From the NCBI RefSeq assembly GCF_020103755.1, contig NZ_JAHSQD010000018.1, positions 1 through 38,982 of the forward strand: DNA of 38,982 nt, written 5' to 3'. The DNA is from Streptomyces sp. LS1784 (GTDB lineage: Bacteria > Actinomycetota > Actinomycetes > Streptomycetales > Streptomycetaceae). The notes under the pieces are model-generated. The model was not told the origin of the DNA. It did no database searches and saw only the letters and a program-made list of their open reading frames with translations. Shown one piece after another: positions 10,870-18,575 of this stretch (its first letter is position 1; the number at the start of each line of letters is the position of its first letter). A program made the translations under genes and the position numbers.

Positions 10870-10991
10870 CCGGCACCCGCCCGCCCGCCCCGATCACGTC
10901 CGCACCACCCGAACGCCCGCACCACCCCGCACGTCCGCTCACCTGATCACCCCTCAGCACCTCCCGTCCTCCTCACGAGAGAGCTCTTGCG

Positions 10992-12089
10992 ATGACCGAC
11001 CGTTCCTCTCCCGCCGTCACCCCGATCCCCGTCGAACTGGACCACGTCGAGTTCTACGTGGCCGACCTGGGCGCCGAGACCGCCAAGCTGACCACGGAGT
11101 ACGGCTTCGAGCTGCTCGTCCCGCCGACCGAGCGCGGCGAGGCCGCCGAGCGCTGCCTGTCCTCGTTGGTCGGCCAGGCCGACATCCGGCTGCTGATCAC
11201 CCAGCCGCTGGCCGCCGGGCACCCGGCCACCGCCTACCTGGAGCGCCACGGCGACGGCGTGGGCGCCCTCGGCCTGCGGGTGCCGGACGCCGTCGACGCG
11301 TACCGCACGCTGACCGCCCGCGGCGCCGCCGCCCTGCGCGAGCCGCAGGCCTCGGACGGCTGCGTCACCGCCGTCGTCGACGCCTTCGGCGACGTGGTGC
11401 ACACCCTGGTCGAGCGCGGCCCCGAGACCCCGGCCGGCCGCATCCCCGGCCTGCCGGACCCGGCCCCGCTGACCGGCGAGGGCGAGGTCGGCCTGCGCTC
11501 CGTCGACCACTTCGCGGTCCTGGTCCCGTTCGGCGAACTGCGCAAGACCGAGCACCGCTACCACGAGGCCTTCGGCTTCCGGACGATCTTCGAGGAGCGG
11601 GTCGAGGTCGGCGCGCTCGGCATGGACTCGGCCGTCGTGCAGAGCGCCGACCGCAGCGTCACGCTCACCCTGATCGAGCCGCTCACCGCGGACGCGGGCG
11701 GCCAGATCGCCTCCTTCCTGGCCGGCCACGACGGCGCCGGGGTGCAGCACGTCGCCTTCGCCGCCGAGGACGCGGTGCACTCCGTCTCCACCATGGCCGA
11801 GCGCGGCGTGCCGTTCCTGCGCACCCCGCAGACCTACTACGACGCGCTGCCCGCCCGCCTGACGCCGCTGCGGCACTCCTTCGAGCAGCTGCGCGAGCTG
11901 AACCTGCTGGTCGACCAGGACCACGACGGCCAGCTGTTCCAGATCTTCACCCGCTCCCAGCACCCGCGGAACACCTACTTCTTCGAGGTGATCGAGCGCA
12001 TCCGGGCCCGCAACTTCGGCAGCAACAACATCCGTGCCCTCTACGAGGCCGTGGAGCTCCAGCGCAACGCCAGCGAAGTGGCCGGATGA
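10992..12089 (+). CDS. hmaS: 4-hydroxymandelate synthase
   Basis: A 365-residue Fe(II)-dependent dioxygenase of the HPPD/HmaS family, with two vicinal-oxygen-chelate halves. It converts 4-hydroxyphenylpyruvate to 4-hydroxymandelate, the first step to 4-hydroxyphenylglycine. The metal triad is visible as His in VDHFAVLV, His in GVQHVAF and Glu in the C-terminal IRALYEAVE. The C-terminal text FFEVIERI...FGSNNIRALYEAVE matches HmaS rather than the GNF form of HPPD, and the following hmo and hpgT genes confirm the assignment. Its stop overlaps the hmo start (ATGA). If phenylpyruvate were used, mandelate and phenylglycine would result. Confidence 0.93.
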   Translation: MTDRSSPAVTPIPVELDHVEFYVADLGAETAKLTTEYGFELLVPPTERGEAAERCLSSLVGQADIRLLITQPLAAGHPATAYLERHGDGVGALGLRVPDAVDAYRTLTARGAAALREPQASDGCVTAVVDAFGDVVHTLVERGPETPAGRIPGLPDPAPLTGEGEVGLRSVDHFAVLVPFGELRKTEHRYHEAFGFRTIFEERVEVGALGMDSAVVQSADRSVTLTLIEPLTADAGGQIASFLAGHDGAGVQHVAFAAEDAVHSVSTMAERGVPFLRTPQTYYDALPARLTPLRHSFEQLRELNLLVDQDHDGQLFQIFTRSQHPRNTYFFEVIERIRARNFGSNNIRALYEAVELQRNASEVAG

Positions 12090-13237
12090 GCGCGTCCGTC
12101 CGCGGCGAACCCCGCACCGACCCGGCCGACGGGCGCCCCGCGCTCTGCGTCGCGGAGTACGCCGACCGGGCCCGGGCCGTGCTCGCGCCCGAGGTCTGGG
12201 ACTGGCTGGAGGGCGGCGCGGAGCGCGAGCTGACCCTCGCCGCCAACCGGGCCGCCTTCGACCGGGTGGCCCTGGTGCCGCGGGTGCTGGCCGACGTCGG
12301 CACCCGGGACACCGCCGCCACCCTGGTGCGCAGCCGGGCGGCCCTGCCGGTGGCGGTGGCACCCGTCGCCTACCACCGGCTGTTCCACCCCGAGGGCGAG
12401 CTGGCCTCGGCCCGCGCCTCGGCCGCCGCGGGCGTGCCGTTCACCGTCGGCACGCTCAGCAGCGTCGGTTTCGAGGAGCTGGCGAAGACCGGCGCCACGC
12501 TCTGGTTCCAGCTGTACTGGCTGCGCGACCGCGGCCGGCTGCTCGACCTGGTCAGGGCGGCCGAGGAGGCCGGCAGCGAGGCCCTGGTGGTCACCGCCGA
12601 CGTGCCGTACATGGGCCGCCGGCTGCGCGACGCCAGGAACGCCTTCGCGCTGCCCGAGGACGTCCGCGCGGCGCTGCTGGAGGGCGGCGCCGCCGGGCGG
12701 GCGCACGAGTCCACCACCGCCGTCTCGGCGGTGGCCGCACACACCGCCGAGCTGCTCTCCCCCGGCGTCACCTGGGCCGACCTCGAATGGCTGCGCGGGC
12801 AGACCGAGCTGCCGCTGGTGGTCAAGGGCGTGCTCGACCCGGCCGACGCGCAGCGGGCCGCCTCGATCGGCGCCGCGGCCGTGGTGGTCTCCAACCACGG
12901 CGGCCGCCAGCTCGACCGGGCCGTGCCCGCGGTGACGGTCCTGCCCGCCGTCGCCGAGGCGCTGGCCGGCCGGGACTGCCAGGTGCTGATGGACAGCGGG
13001 GTGCGCGGCGGCTCGGACGTGCTCACCGCGCTGGCCCTCGGCGCCTGCGGAGTCCTGCTCGGACGTCCGCTGATCTGGGGCCTGGCGGCCGGGGGCGAGG
13101 CGGGCTGCACCGACGTCCTCGACCTGCTCGCCGCCGAGCTGCGGCACGCGCTCGGCCTCGCGGGCTGCGCCGACCTGCGGGCCGCCGCCGAGCTGCGCAC
13201 GACCACCCTGCCCTGCCCCACCTGGAGCACCCCGTGA
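12086..13237 (+). CDS. hmo: 4-hydroxymandelate oxidase (FMN)
   Basis: A 383-residue FMN-dependent alpha-hydroxy-acid oxidase of the glycolate oxidase/lactate dehydrogenase fold. It oxidises 4-hydroxymandelate to 4-hydroxybenzoylformate. Family motifs are WDWLEGGAERE at the N-terminus, FQLYW, VVTADVPYMGRR, the active-site VSNHGGRQLD and the phosphate-binding DSGVRGGSDVL. It overlaps hmaS by ATGA and hpgT by GTGA, so the three genes form a coupled cassette in the order hmaS-hmo-hpgT. Confidence 0.93.
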   Translation: MSASVRGEPRTDPADGRPALCVAEYADRARAVLAPEVWDWLEGGAERELTLAANRAAFDRVALVPRVLADVGTRDTAATLVRSRAALPVAVAPVAYHRLFHPEGELASARASAAAGVPFTVGTLSSVGFEELAKTGATLWFQLYWLRDRGRLLDLVRAAEEAGSEALVVTADVPYMGRRLRDARNAFALPEDVRAALLEGGAAGRAHESTTAVSAVAAHTAELLSPGVTWADLEWLRGQTELPLVVKGVLDPADAQRAASIGAAAVVVSNHGGRQLDRAVPAVTVLPAVAEALAGRDCQVLMDSGVRGGSDVLTALALGACGVLLGRPLIWGLAAGGEAGCTDVLDLLAAELRHALGLAGCADLRAAAELRTTTLPCPTWSTP

Positions 13238-14532
13238 CCACCATCGCCGCACCGCACGACCTGCTCCTCGCGGGCCTGCACACCTCCCTCGCCGATCCGG
13301 CGATGACCTCGATGAACCTGCTCAACGAGATCTCCATCCGCTACCCGCGGGCGGTCTCCTTCGCGGCCGGCCGCCCGGCCGAGCAGTTCTTCGAGCCGGA
13401 CGCCGTCCACCGCCACCTGGACCGCTACCTCGACCACCTGCGTACCGAGCGCGGGCTGACCGAGGAGGCGGCCCGCCGGCAGGTGCTCCAGTACGGGCGG
13501 ACCAAGGGGATCATCCACGACCTGATCGCCACCCACCTCGCGACGGACGAGGGCATCGAGGTGCCCGCCGAGTCGATCGTGGTGACGGTGGGCTGCCAGG
13601 AGGCGATGTTCCTGGTGCTGCGGGCGCTGCGCCGCGGCCCCGAGGACGTGGTGCTGGCCGTCTCCCCCACCTACGTGGGGCTGACCGGCGCGGCACTGCT
13701 GGCCGACCTGCCGGTGCGGGCGGTGGCCGACGGTCCGGACGGCGTGGACCTCGCCGACCTGCGCCGCCAGCTGGCCGCCGCCCGGGCCGAGGGGCTGCGC
13801 CCGCGGGCGCTCTACCTGGTGCCGGACGTGGCCAACCCGAGCGGGGCCAGCCTGCCGCTGGAACTGCGCCGGGAGCTGCTGGAACTGGCGGCCGAGGAGG
13901 ACTTCCTGCTGCTGGAGGACAACCCGTACTGCGTCTTCGCCGGCGAGGAGCGGCTGCCCTCGCTCAAGGCGCTGGACACCGCGCGGCGGGTGGTCCACCT
14001 CGGCTCCTTCGCCAAGACGGCCCTGCCGGGTGCCCGGGTCGGGTACGTGGTGGCGGACCAGCTGGTGGCGGACGGGCGGGGCACCGCCGTGCTGTTCGCC
14101 GACCTGCTCGGCATGATCAAGAGCATGACGACGGTGAACACCTCGCCGATCGCCCAGGCCGTGATCGGCGGCGCGCTGCTGGAGCACGGCTACAGCCTGC
14201 GGGCCGCCAACACCGAGGTGGCCGCGCTCTACCGGCGCAACCTCTCGCTGGTGCTGGAGGGCCTGGCCCGGCGCTTCCCGCCCGGCAGCGGGGTGACCTG
14301 GAACGAGCCGCGCGGCGGGTTCTTCCTGGTGCTCACGGTGCCGTGCGTGGTGGACGACGCGCTGCTCGAACGCTCGGCCTCGGAGTACGGGGTGATCTGG
14401 ACGCCGATGTCGCACTTCTACCCGGGAGCGGGCGGGGAGCACCAGCTGCGGCTCTCCGTCAGCCAGGTCGACCCGGCCACCCTCGACCGGGGGCTGGACG
14501 GGCTGGCCGCGCTGCTCGCCGCGCAGTCCTGA
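13234..14532 (+). CDS. hpgT: Hydroxyphenylglycine aminotransferase
   Basis: A 432-residue fold-type I PLP aminotransferase of the HpgT/Pgat group. It aminates 4-hydroxybenzoylformate to 4-hydroxyphenylglycine, with tyrosine the usual amino donor in this family, which regenerates hydroxyphenylpyruvate for HmaS. Visible are the N-terminal MTSMNLLNEI segment typical of HpgT, PDVANPSG, LLEDNPYC, the lysine motif HLGSFAKTALPGARVGY and the C-terminal Arg region HQLRLSVSQV. The GTG start overlaps the hmo stop. A strong hairpin follows the stop codon, closing this transcription unit. Confidence 0.92.
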   Translation: MTTIAAPHDLLLAGLHTSLADPAMTSMNLLNEISIRYPRAVSFAAGRPAEQFFEPDAVHRHLDRYLDHLRTERGLTEEAARRQVLQYGRTKGIIHDLIATHLATDEGIEVPAESIVVTVGCQEAMFLVLRALRRGPEDVVLAVSPTYVGLTGAALLADLPVRAVADGPDGVDLADLRRQLAAARAEGLRPRALYLVPDVANPSGASLPLELRRELLELAAEEDFLLLEDNPYCVFAGEERLPSLKALDTARRVVHLGSFAKTALPGARVGYVVADQLVADGRGTAVLFADLLGMIKSMTTVNTSPIAQAVIGGALLEHGYSLRAANTEVAALYRRNLSLVLEGLARRFPPGSGVTWNEPRGGFFLVLTVPCVVDDALLERSASEYGVIWTPMSHFYPGAGGEHQLRLSVSQVDPATLDRGLDGLAALLAAQS

Positions 14533-14538
14533 CCCGCC

Positions 14539-14572
14539 CGGAAGGGGCGTCCCACCCGGGGCGCCCCTTCCG
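14539..14572. terminator. Hairpin terminator after hpgT
   Basis: GGAAGGGGCG (14540-14549) pairs perfectly with CGCCCCTTCC (14562-14571), extended by one C-G pair, around a 12-base loop, 7 bp after the hpgT stop. There is no T-run. It probably ends the hmaS-hmo-hpgT transcript and leaves the next methyltransferase on a separate unit. Confidence 0.65.
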
Positions 14573-14666
14573 CCGTGCGTCCACTCCGAGGTGACGGTGT
14601 GCTTCGGCCCCGCTACGCCGGGGCAGCATCCCGGCGCAAGCATCGCAGACCCACCGAGGAGGACGC

Positions 14667-15725
14667 ATGCCGCACGACGAGAACCAGCCCGCCGGCGACC
14701 GGTCGGCGACGGCCGCGGAGGAGGGCCTGCGCCGCTCGGCCGCCTTCCTCATCGACGAGGCGCTCGGCTTCGTCTTCCCCGCGGCCCTGCGCGCGGCCGC
14801 CGACACCGGGGTGGCCGACGCTCTCGCCAACGGCCCGGCCACCCCCGCCGAACTCGCCGCCACCACCGGCACGGACGCCCGCAACCTGTACCGGGTGCTG
14901 CGCCTGCTCGCCACCCGGAACGTGGTGGCCGAGGACGAGCACGGCCGCTTCACGCTGACCGAGACCGGGCAGGCGCTGCGCAGCGACGTCCCGTACTCGG
15001 CGCGCAACGCGGTGCGGATGCTCACCGACCGCACCTTCTGGCTGCCGGCGGAGCGGATGGCCCACTGTCTCACCGAGGGCACCACGGCCTTCGACGGCGT
15101 CTTCGGCATCCCGTTCTTCGACCACTTCGCCCGGGACGAGGAGACCGCCGCGGTCTTCCACGTCGGCATGGCGGCGATGTCCGACCCGGAGAACGCGGTC
15201 ATCGCGGCCGCCTACGACTTCCCGGAGACCGGCACGGTGGTGGACGTCGGCGGCGGCCACGGCGGCCTGCTGCTGGAGGTGCTGCGCCGCAACCCCGGCC
15301 TGGAGGGCGTGCTCTACGACCGCGCCCACGTCCTGGCCGGCCACCGGCTGGACGGCGACAAGGAGATCGCGGGCCGCTGGAGCACGGCGGAGGGCGACTT
15401 CTTCGCCGCCGTCCCCGCCGGCGACGTCCACCTGCTCAAGCGGATCACCCACGACTGGGACGACGACCAGTGCGTCACCCTGCTGAGCCACTGCCGGCGC
15501 GTCGTGCACCCCGGCGGCCGGATCCTGGTCCTGGACGCCGTGGTCCCCCGGGACAACGCGCCCCACCAGGCCAAGACCCTGGACCTGATGATGATGGCCT
15601 CGCTCACCGGCCGCGAGCGCACCGAGGCGGACTTCGCGGAGCTGCTCGGCCGGGCCGGCCTGCGCCTGTCCCGGATCCTGCCCACCCCGACGGTGCTCTC
15701 CGTGGTCGAAGCCGTTTCTGTCTGA
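14667..15725 (+). CDS. O-methyltransferase, hydroxyneurosporene/ACMT type
   Basis: A 352-residue SAM-dependent methyltransferase with an N-terminal winged-helix dimerisation domain and a C-terminal Rossmann domain. SAM motif I is VVDVGGGHGG near residue 192 and the catalytic histidine sits in LLKRITHDWDDDQC, as in the plant-like and actinobacterial antibiotic O-methyltransferases. Likely acceptors are a phenol of the neighbouring peptide (hydroxyphenylglycine or tyrosine ring) or its precursor, but nothing in the sequence fixes this. The start has GAGGAGG four bases before the ATG. It lies 134 bp after hpgT beyond a terminator, so it may have its own promoter. Confidence 0.87.
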   Translation: MPHDENQPAGDRSATAAEEGLRRSAAFLIDEALGFVFPAALRAAADTGVADALANGPATPAELAATTGTDARNLYRVLRLLATRNVVAEDEHGRFTLTETGQALRSDVPYSARNAVRMLTDRTFWLPAERMAHCLTEGTTAFDGVFGIPFFDHFARDEETAAVFHVGMAAMSDPENAVIAAAYDFPETGTVVDVGGGHGGLLLEVLRRNPGLEGVLYDRAHVLAGHRLDGDKEIAGRWSTAEGDFFAAVPAGDVHLLKRITHDWDDDQCVTLLSHCRRVVHPGGRILVLDAVVPRDNAPHQAKTLDLMMMASLTGRERTEADFAELLGRAGLRLSRILPTPTVLSVVEAVSV

Positions 15726-15735
15726 CGTAACGTCA
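15723..15735. repeat. Small palindrome at the O-methyltransferase stop
   Basis: TGACGT and ACGTCA arms around a single A; the first TGA is the stop codon itself. It could be a weak terminator or a protein-binding site. The stem is too short to decide. Confidence 0.3.
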
Positions 15736-15803
15736 CGTTCACGCCGATTCAGTCTCGTTGCAGCCATCCCAACGTCCGGGCCTTGCCGCACCACCTCGGG
15801 TTT

Positions 15804-15822
15804 TCGACTGATGGTCAGTCAA
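15804..15822. promoter_or_regulatory. Palindromic operator candidate 1 before the PEARL operon
   Basis: Perfect 6-bp arms GACTGA (15806-15811) and TCAGTC (15815-15820) around TGG, extended imperfectly by outer T/A bases. It lies about 40 bp upstream of the predicted -35 box. It resembles the short-centre palindromes bound by TetR-type repressors, but no such regulator is encoded in the window. Confidence 0.4.
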
Positions 15823-15826
15823 TCTT

Positions 15827-15841
15827 GGCCGGAATCCGGCC
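15827..15841. terminator. Short GC hairpin between operators
   Basis: GGCCGG and CCGGCC arms around AAT, followed by the T-rich TGTTGT. It may end the O-methyltransferase transcript just before the next promoter. The stem is short, so this is a moderate call. Confidence 0.4.
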
Positions 15842-15858
15842 TGTTGTCCCCATCGTTA

Positions 15859-15888
15859 TTGAAAGACCCCTCGACAGGTTGTTATGGT
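15859..15888 (+). promoter_or_regulatory. Predicted promoter of the PEARL operon
   Basis: TTGAAA (15859-15864) and TATGGT (15883-15888) are 18 bp apart, close to the actinobacterial housekeeping-sigma pattern. This leaves roughly 35 bases of leader before the ATG at 15931. The -10 box runs into a long inverted repeat, so regulator binding there would block the start site. Confidence 0.5.
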
Positions 15889-15906
15889 CACGAACTGTCG
15901 TGACCA
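15885..15906. promoter_or_regulatory. Palindromic operator candidate 2 over the -10 and start site
   Basis: A perfect inverted repeat with 9-bp arms: TGGTCACGA (15885-15893) and TCGTGACCA (15898-15906) around ACTG. It overlaps the -10 box and the expected transcription start, the usual position for a repressor operator. The regulator is not identifiable in this window. Confidence 0.6.
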
Positions 15907-15930
15907 AGTCAGCCATGTGAGGGGACGATC

Positions 15931-18528
15931 ATGGACGAGTCGAGGCGGCGCCCGGACGACCGAGGGCCTGCGGGCGGCGGCGGCCTCACCCCGGCGACCG
16001 GGGCAAAGGACGGCACCGGGTGGTCGCTCGTCCCGGTCGCGATGCTGCGCCACGCCGGCTACCCGCTCTCCCTGCTGGACCGCGTCGTCGACCCGGCGAC
16101 CGCCCGGGCCGCCGATACCGTGCTCGCCCTGCGTGACGAAGCCGTCGAGCTGGGGCGGCAGTTGAAGGCCGCCCTGCGTGCGGCGCAGGCCGGCACCCGG
16201 GGCGACCTCGCCTCCGGGGTCGGCATGCTCCGTCCCTTCCCGCCCGCCGACCTCGCCCGGCTGGAGGCCGAACTCGGCCCGGCCGCCCTGGACTCGGCCA
16301 AGCGCTACCAGGACGCGGTGCAGACCCTCGACAGCCACTGGGCGGCCTTCGAGCAGGAGCACGGAGCGGCCCTCGCCCGCGCCCGCCGGGCCGTCGTGGA
16401 CCTGTTCCGCGAACCCTCCCTCCAGCAGGTCCTGCTGCTGTCGAACGACGCCCGCTTCGAGGAGTTCACCGCCTGGATCGCCTCCGGCGGCACCGGGTCG
16501 GACGGACACGTCAAGCGGATGACCGACCTGCTCGCCATGTACCTCCAGCGGGTCACCACCAAGAACGAGACCCACTCGCACTTCGGCCCCCTCGCCGTCG
16601 CCCGGACGGCACCGGAGGCCACCACCGCCGGCGTCACCTGGTCCACCGGCCCGCTGCGCCGGACCGCCCTGCTCAGCCACTGGGCGGGCGAGGCGATGGC
16701 CGAGGTCTTCAGCGCCCGGCCGGAGACCTTCGAGACGGTGCGCCCCCGCCGGCGCCCGCTCGCCTTCGCCGACGGCCCCCTGGTCCGGCTGTACGCGTTC
16801 GAGACCACCACCGGCATGCCGGACGGCTGGCGCTTCGTCGCGGTGAAGTCCGACACCTTCGACGCGCACCGGTCCTGGCTCTGGGAGCGCTGCGACGGCG
16901 AGCGCACGGTGGCGCAGCTGCGTGCCGCCTGGGCCGAGCGCCCGGCCCGTCCGGCCGACCGGACCTTCGACCGGGTGCTGGCCGAACTCGTCGACCAGGA
17001 CTGGCTGATCGGACGCTGGGAGATCCCGATCGGGTCCACCGACGTGCTGCGCTCGCTCGCCGGACACCTGGCCGAGGACTCCTCCGACCTCGCCGTGGTG
17101 CGCCGCTTCGAGGACGGGCTGCGCCGCTTCGCCGAGGGCCCGGTGGCGCAGCGCGCGGCCCTGCTCGCCGAGCTCAAGGAGACCTTCGAGGAGGTCACCG
17201 GGTCCGCGGCCAACCGCTCCGAGGGCCGGCACTACGCCGACCGCAGCATCCTCTACGAGGAGGCGTACAGCCCGGTCGGGGACGTCGTCCTCGGCCCGGA
17301 CGTCACCGGGCTGATCGGCCGCGAGCTGTCCGTGGTCTACGACCTGACGCTGCTCGTCCCCCGGCTGCGCATCCGCCGCGAACTGGCGATCCTGCACGGC
17401 TGGATGGCACGGCGCTTCGGCCTCGGCACGCCCGTACCGCTGCCGGACTTCTACGCCGCCTTCTTCGCCGACAAGCCGCAGCTCGCCGTGGAGTGCGAGG
17501 AGGTCGACCGGGAGATCACGTCGCTCGACCGGGAGGTCGTCGCCCTGCTGCTGGACGGCGCCGAGGACGGCCGGCACGAGAGCGTCGTCGACCGGGCCCG
17601 GCTGGAGGAACTGCTCGCCCGCCACCCGGACACCCCGCCCGCGCTGTGCAACCCGGACGTCATGCTCGCCGCGCCGGACGCCGCCGCGATCGGACGCGGC
17701 GACTTCCTCGCCGTCGTGGGCGACTGCCACGCCGTGCGCGAGGCGCTCACCCACTCCAGCTTCGCCCCGATGCTCCAGGCGGAGGCACCGGAACTCCTCG
17801 ACGAGGTCCACACCCGGTACCGGGGACTGCTCGACGAGGACGAGGTGCTGGTCGACCTCTCCCGCTCGCACCCCGACAAGACCGGCGCCCAACTCACCTA
17901 CCCCTGCCCGGACCTGGAGGTGTACGGGCTCTCCCCGAAGGCCCGCGGCGACGTCCTCCAGCCGGGCCGGCTGTACCTGGTGGCCACCGCCGACCGGGTG
18001 GAGCTGCGCGCCCACGGCCTGGCCGGCCGGCTGAAGCTGCTCGCCCCGTTGGCGGGCGGCCCCAGCATCCGCCAGGACCCGCTCTCCCCGTTCGCCTTCC
18101 CCCGGCACTTCGGCGGCGTCGGCATCCGCGACCGGGACCGCGACCACGTGCCCCGCATCCGCTGCGGCCGGATCGTGCTGCACCGGGAGCGCTGGCGCAT
18201 CCCCGCCGAGGCCCTGCGCGGCTGGAGCCCCGGCGTCCACCGGTCCAAGGGCGACGCCCCCGAGTTCGCCGCCGCCCGCCGGCTGCGCCGCGAGCTCGGC
18301 CTGCCGCGCCACGGCTTCCTGAAGATCCCCGGCGAGCCGAAACCGGTCTACGTCGACTGGGACTCCCCCCTCGTCGTCCGGCAGGTCTTCCGGCTCGCCC
18401 GGAAGACGGCCGCCCCTCTGGAGTTCAGCGAAATGCTCCCCGCCCCGGAGCACCTCTGGCTCGACATCGACGGAGAACGTCACACCAGCGAGCTGCGCTG
18501 TGCGGTCTTCTCGCGCCGTTCCCACTGA
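15931..18528 (+). CDS. LanB-like tRNA-dependent ligase (PEARL-like), copy 1
   Basis: An 865-residue protein resembling the N-terminal (aminoacylation) half of class I lanthipeptide dehydratases. The C-terminal elimination domain is not visible, as in stand-alone peptide aminoacyl-tRNA ligases (PEARLs). Landmarks are QRVTTKNETHSHFGP (K211), HYADRSILYEEA near 434, VPRIRCGRIVL with RERWRIP, and the C-terminal KPVYVDWDSPL followed by SELRCAVF. By analogy it would transfer an amino acid from aminoacyl-tRNA to the C-terminus of a peptide or to a small acceptor; the amino acid cannot be read from sequence. GAGGGG lies six bases before the ATG, and the gene heads an eight-gene operon with a paralogue six genes on. 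Family placement is by motif recognition; a full dehydratase is unlikely at this length. Confidence 0.75.
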   Translation: MDESRRRPDDRGPAGGGGLTPATGAKDGTGWSLVPVAMLRHAGYPLSLLDRVVDPATARAADTVLALRDEAVELGRQLKAALRAAQAGTRGDLASGVGMLRPFPPADLARLEAELGPAALDSAKRYQDAVQTLDSHWAAFEQEHGAALARARRAVVDLFREPSLQQVLLLSNDARFEEFTAWIASGGTGSDGHVKRMTDLLAMYLQRVTTKNETHSHFGPLAVARTAPEATTAGVTWSTGPLRRTALLSHWAGEAMAEVFSARPETFETVRPRRRPLAFADGPLVRLYAFETTTGMPDGWRFVAVKSDTFDAHRSWLWERCDGERTVAQLRAAWAERPARPADRTFDRVLAELVDQDWLIGRWEIPIGSTDVLRSLAGHLAEDSSDLAVVRRFEDGLRRFAEGPVAQRAALLAELKETFEEVTGSAANRSEGRHYADRSILYEEAYSPVGDVVLGPDVTGLIGRELSVVYDLTLLVPRLRIRRELAILHGWMARRFGLGTPVPLPDFYAAFFADKPQLAVECEEVDREITSLDREVVALLLDGAEDGRHESVVDRARLEELLARHPDTPPALCNPDVMLAAPDAAAIGRGDFLAVVGDCHAVREALTHSSFAPMLQAEAPELLDEVHTRYRGLLDEDEVLVDLSRSHPDKTGAQLTYPCPDLEVYGLSPKARGDVLQPGRLYLVATADRVELRAHGLAGRLKLLAPLAGGPSIRQDPLSPFAFPRHFGGVGIRDRDRDHVPRIRCGRIVLHRERWRIPAEALRGWSPGVHRSKGDAPEFAAARRLRRELGLPRHGFLKIPGEPKPVYVDWDSPLVVRQVFRLARKTAAPLEFSEMLPAPEHLWLDIDGERHTSELRCAVFSRRSH

Positions 18529-18575
18529 GTGCTCCACGTCTGGGCCCCACGCCCTCACCGACCGAAGGCACCGAC

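Noticed and set aside
15802..15824. A StrR-type binding site (TTTCGACTG with CAGTCAATC)
   Set aside because: The half-sites resemble the StrR consensus but the gap is 5 bases instead of 11, and one half has two mismatches; a generic palindrome is the safer call.
15726..15930. A precursor or scaffold peptide gene before the ligase operon
   Set aside because: I found no ORF with a ribosome-binding site here; the stretch is filled by palindromes and promoter elements.
15931..18528. Calling the LanB-like proteins complete lantibiotic dehydratases
   Set aside because: At about 865-870 residues, ending in the N-domain C-terminal signature, they leave no room for the elimination domain, and there is no LanC or precursor gene.
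15856..18558. A 900-codon - strand frame over the first LanB-like gene, and similar ones over most genes
   Set aside because: Compositionally biased antisense shadows (Gly, Val, Gln, Leu repeats) without motifs or ribosome-binding sites.
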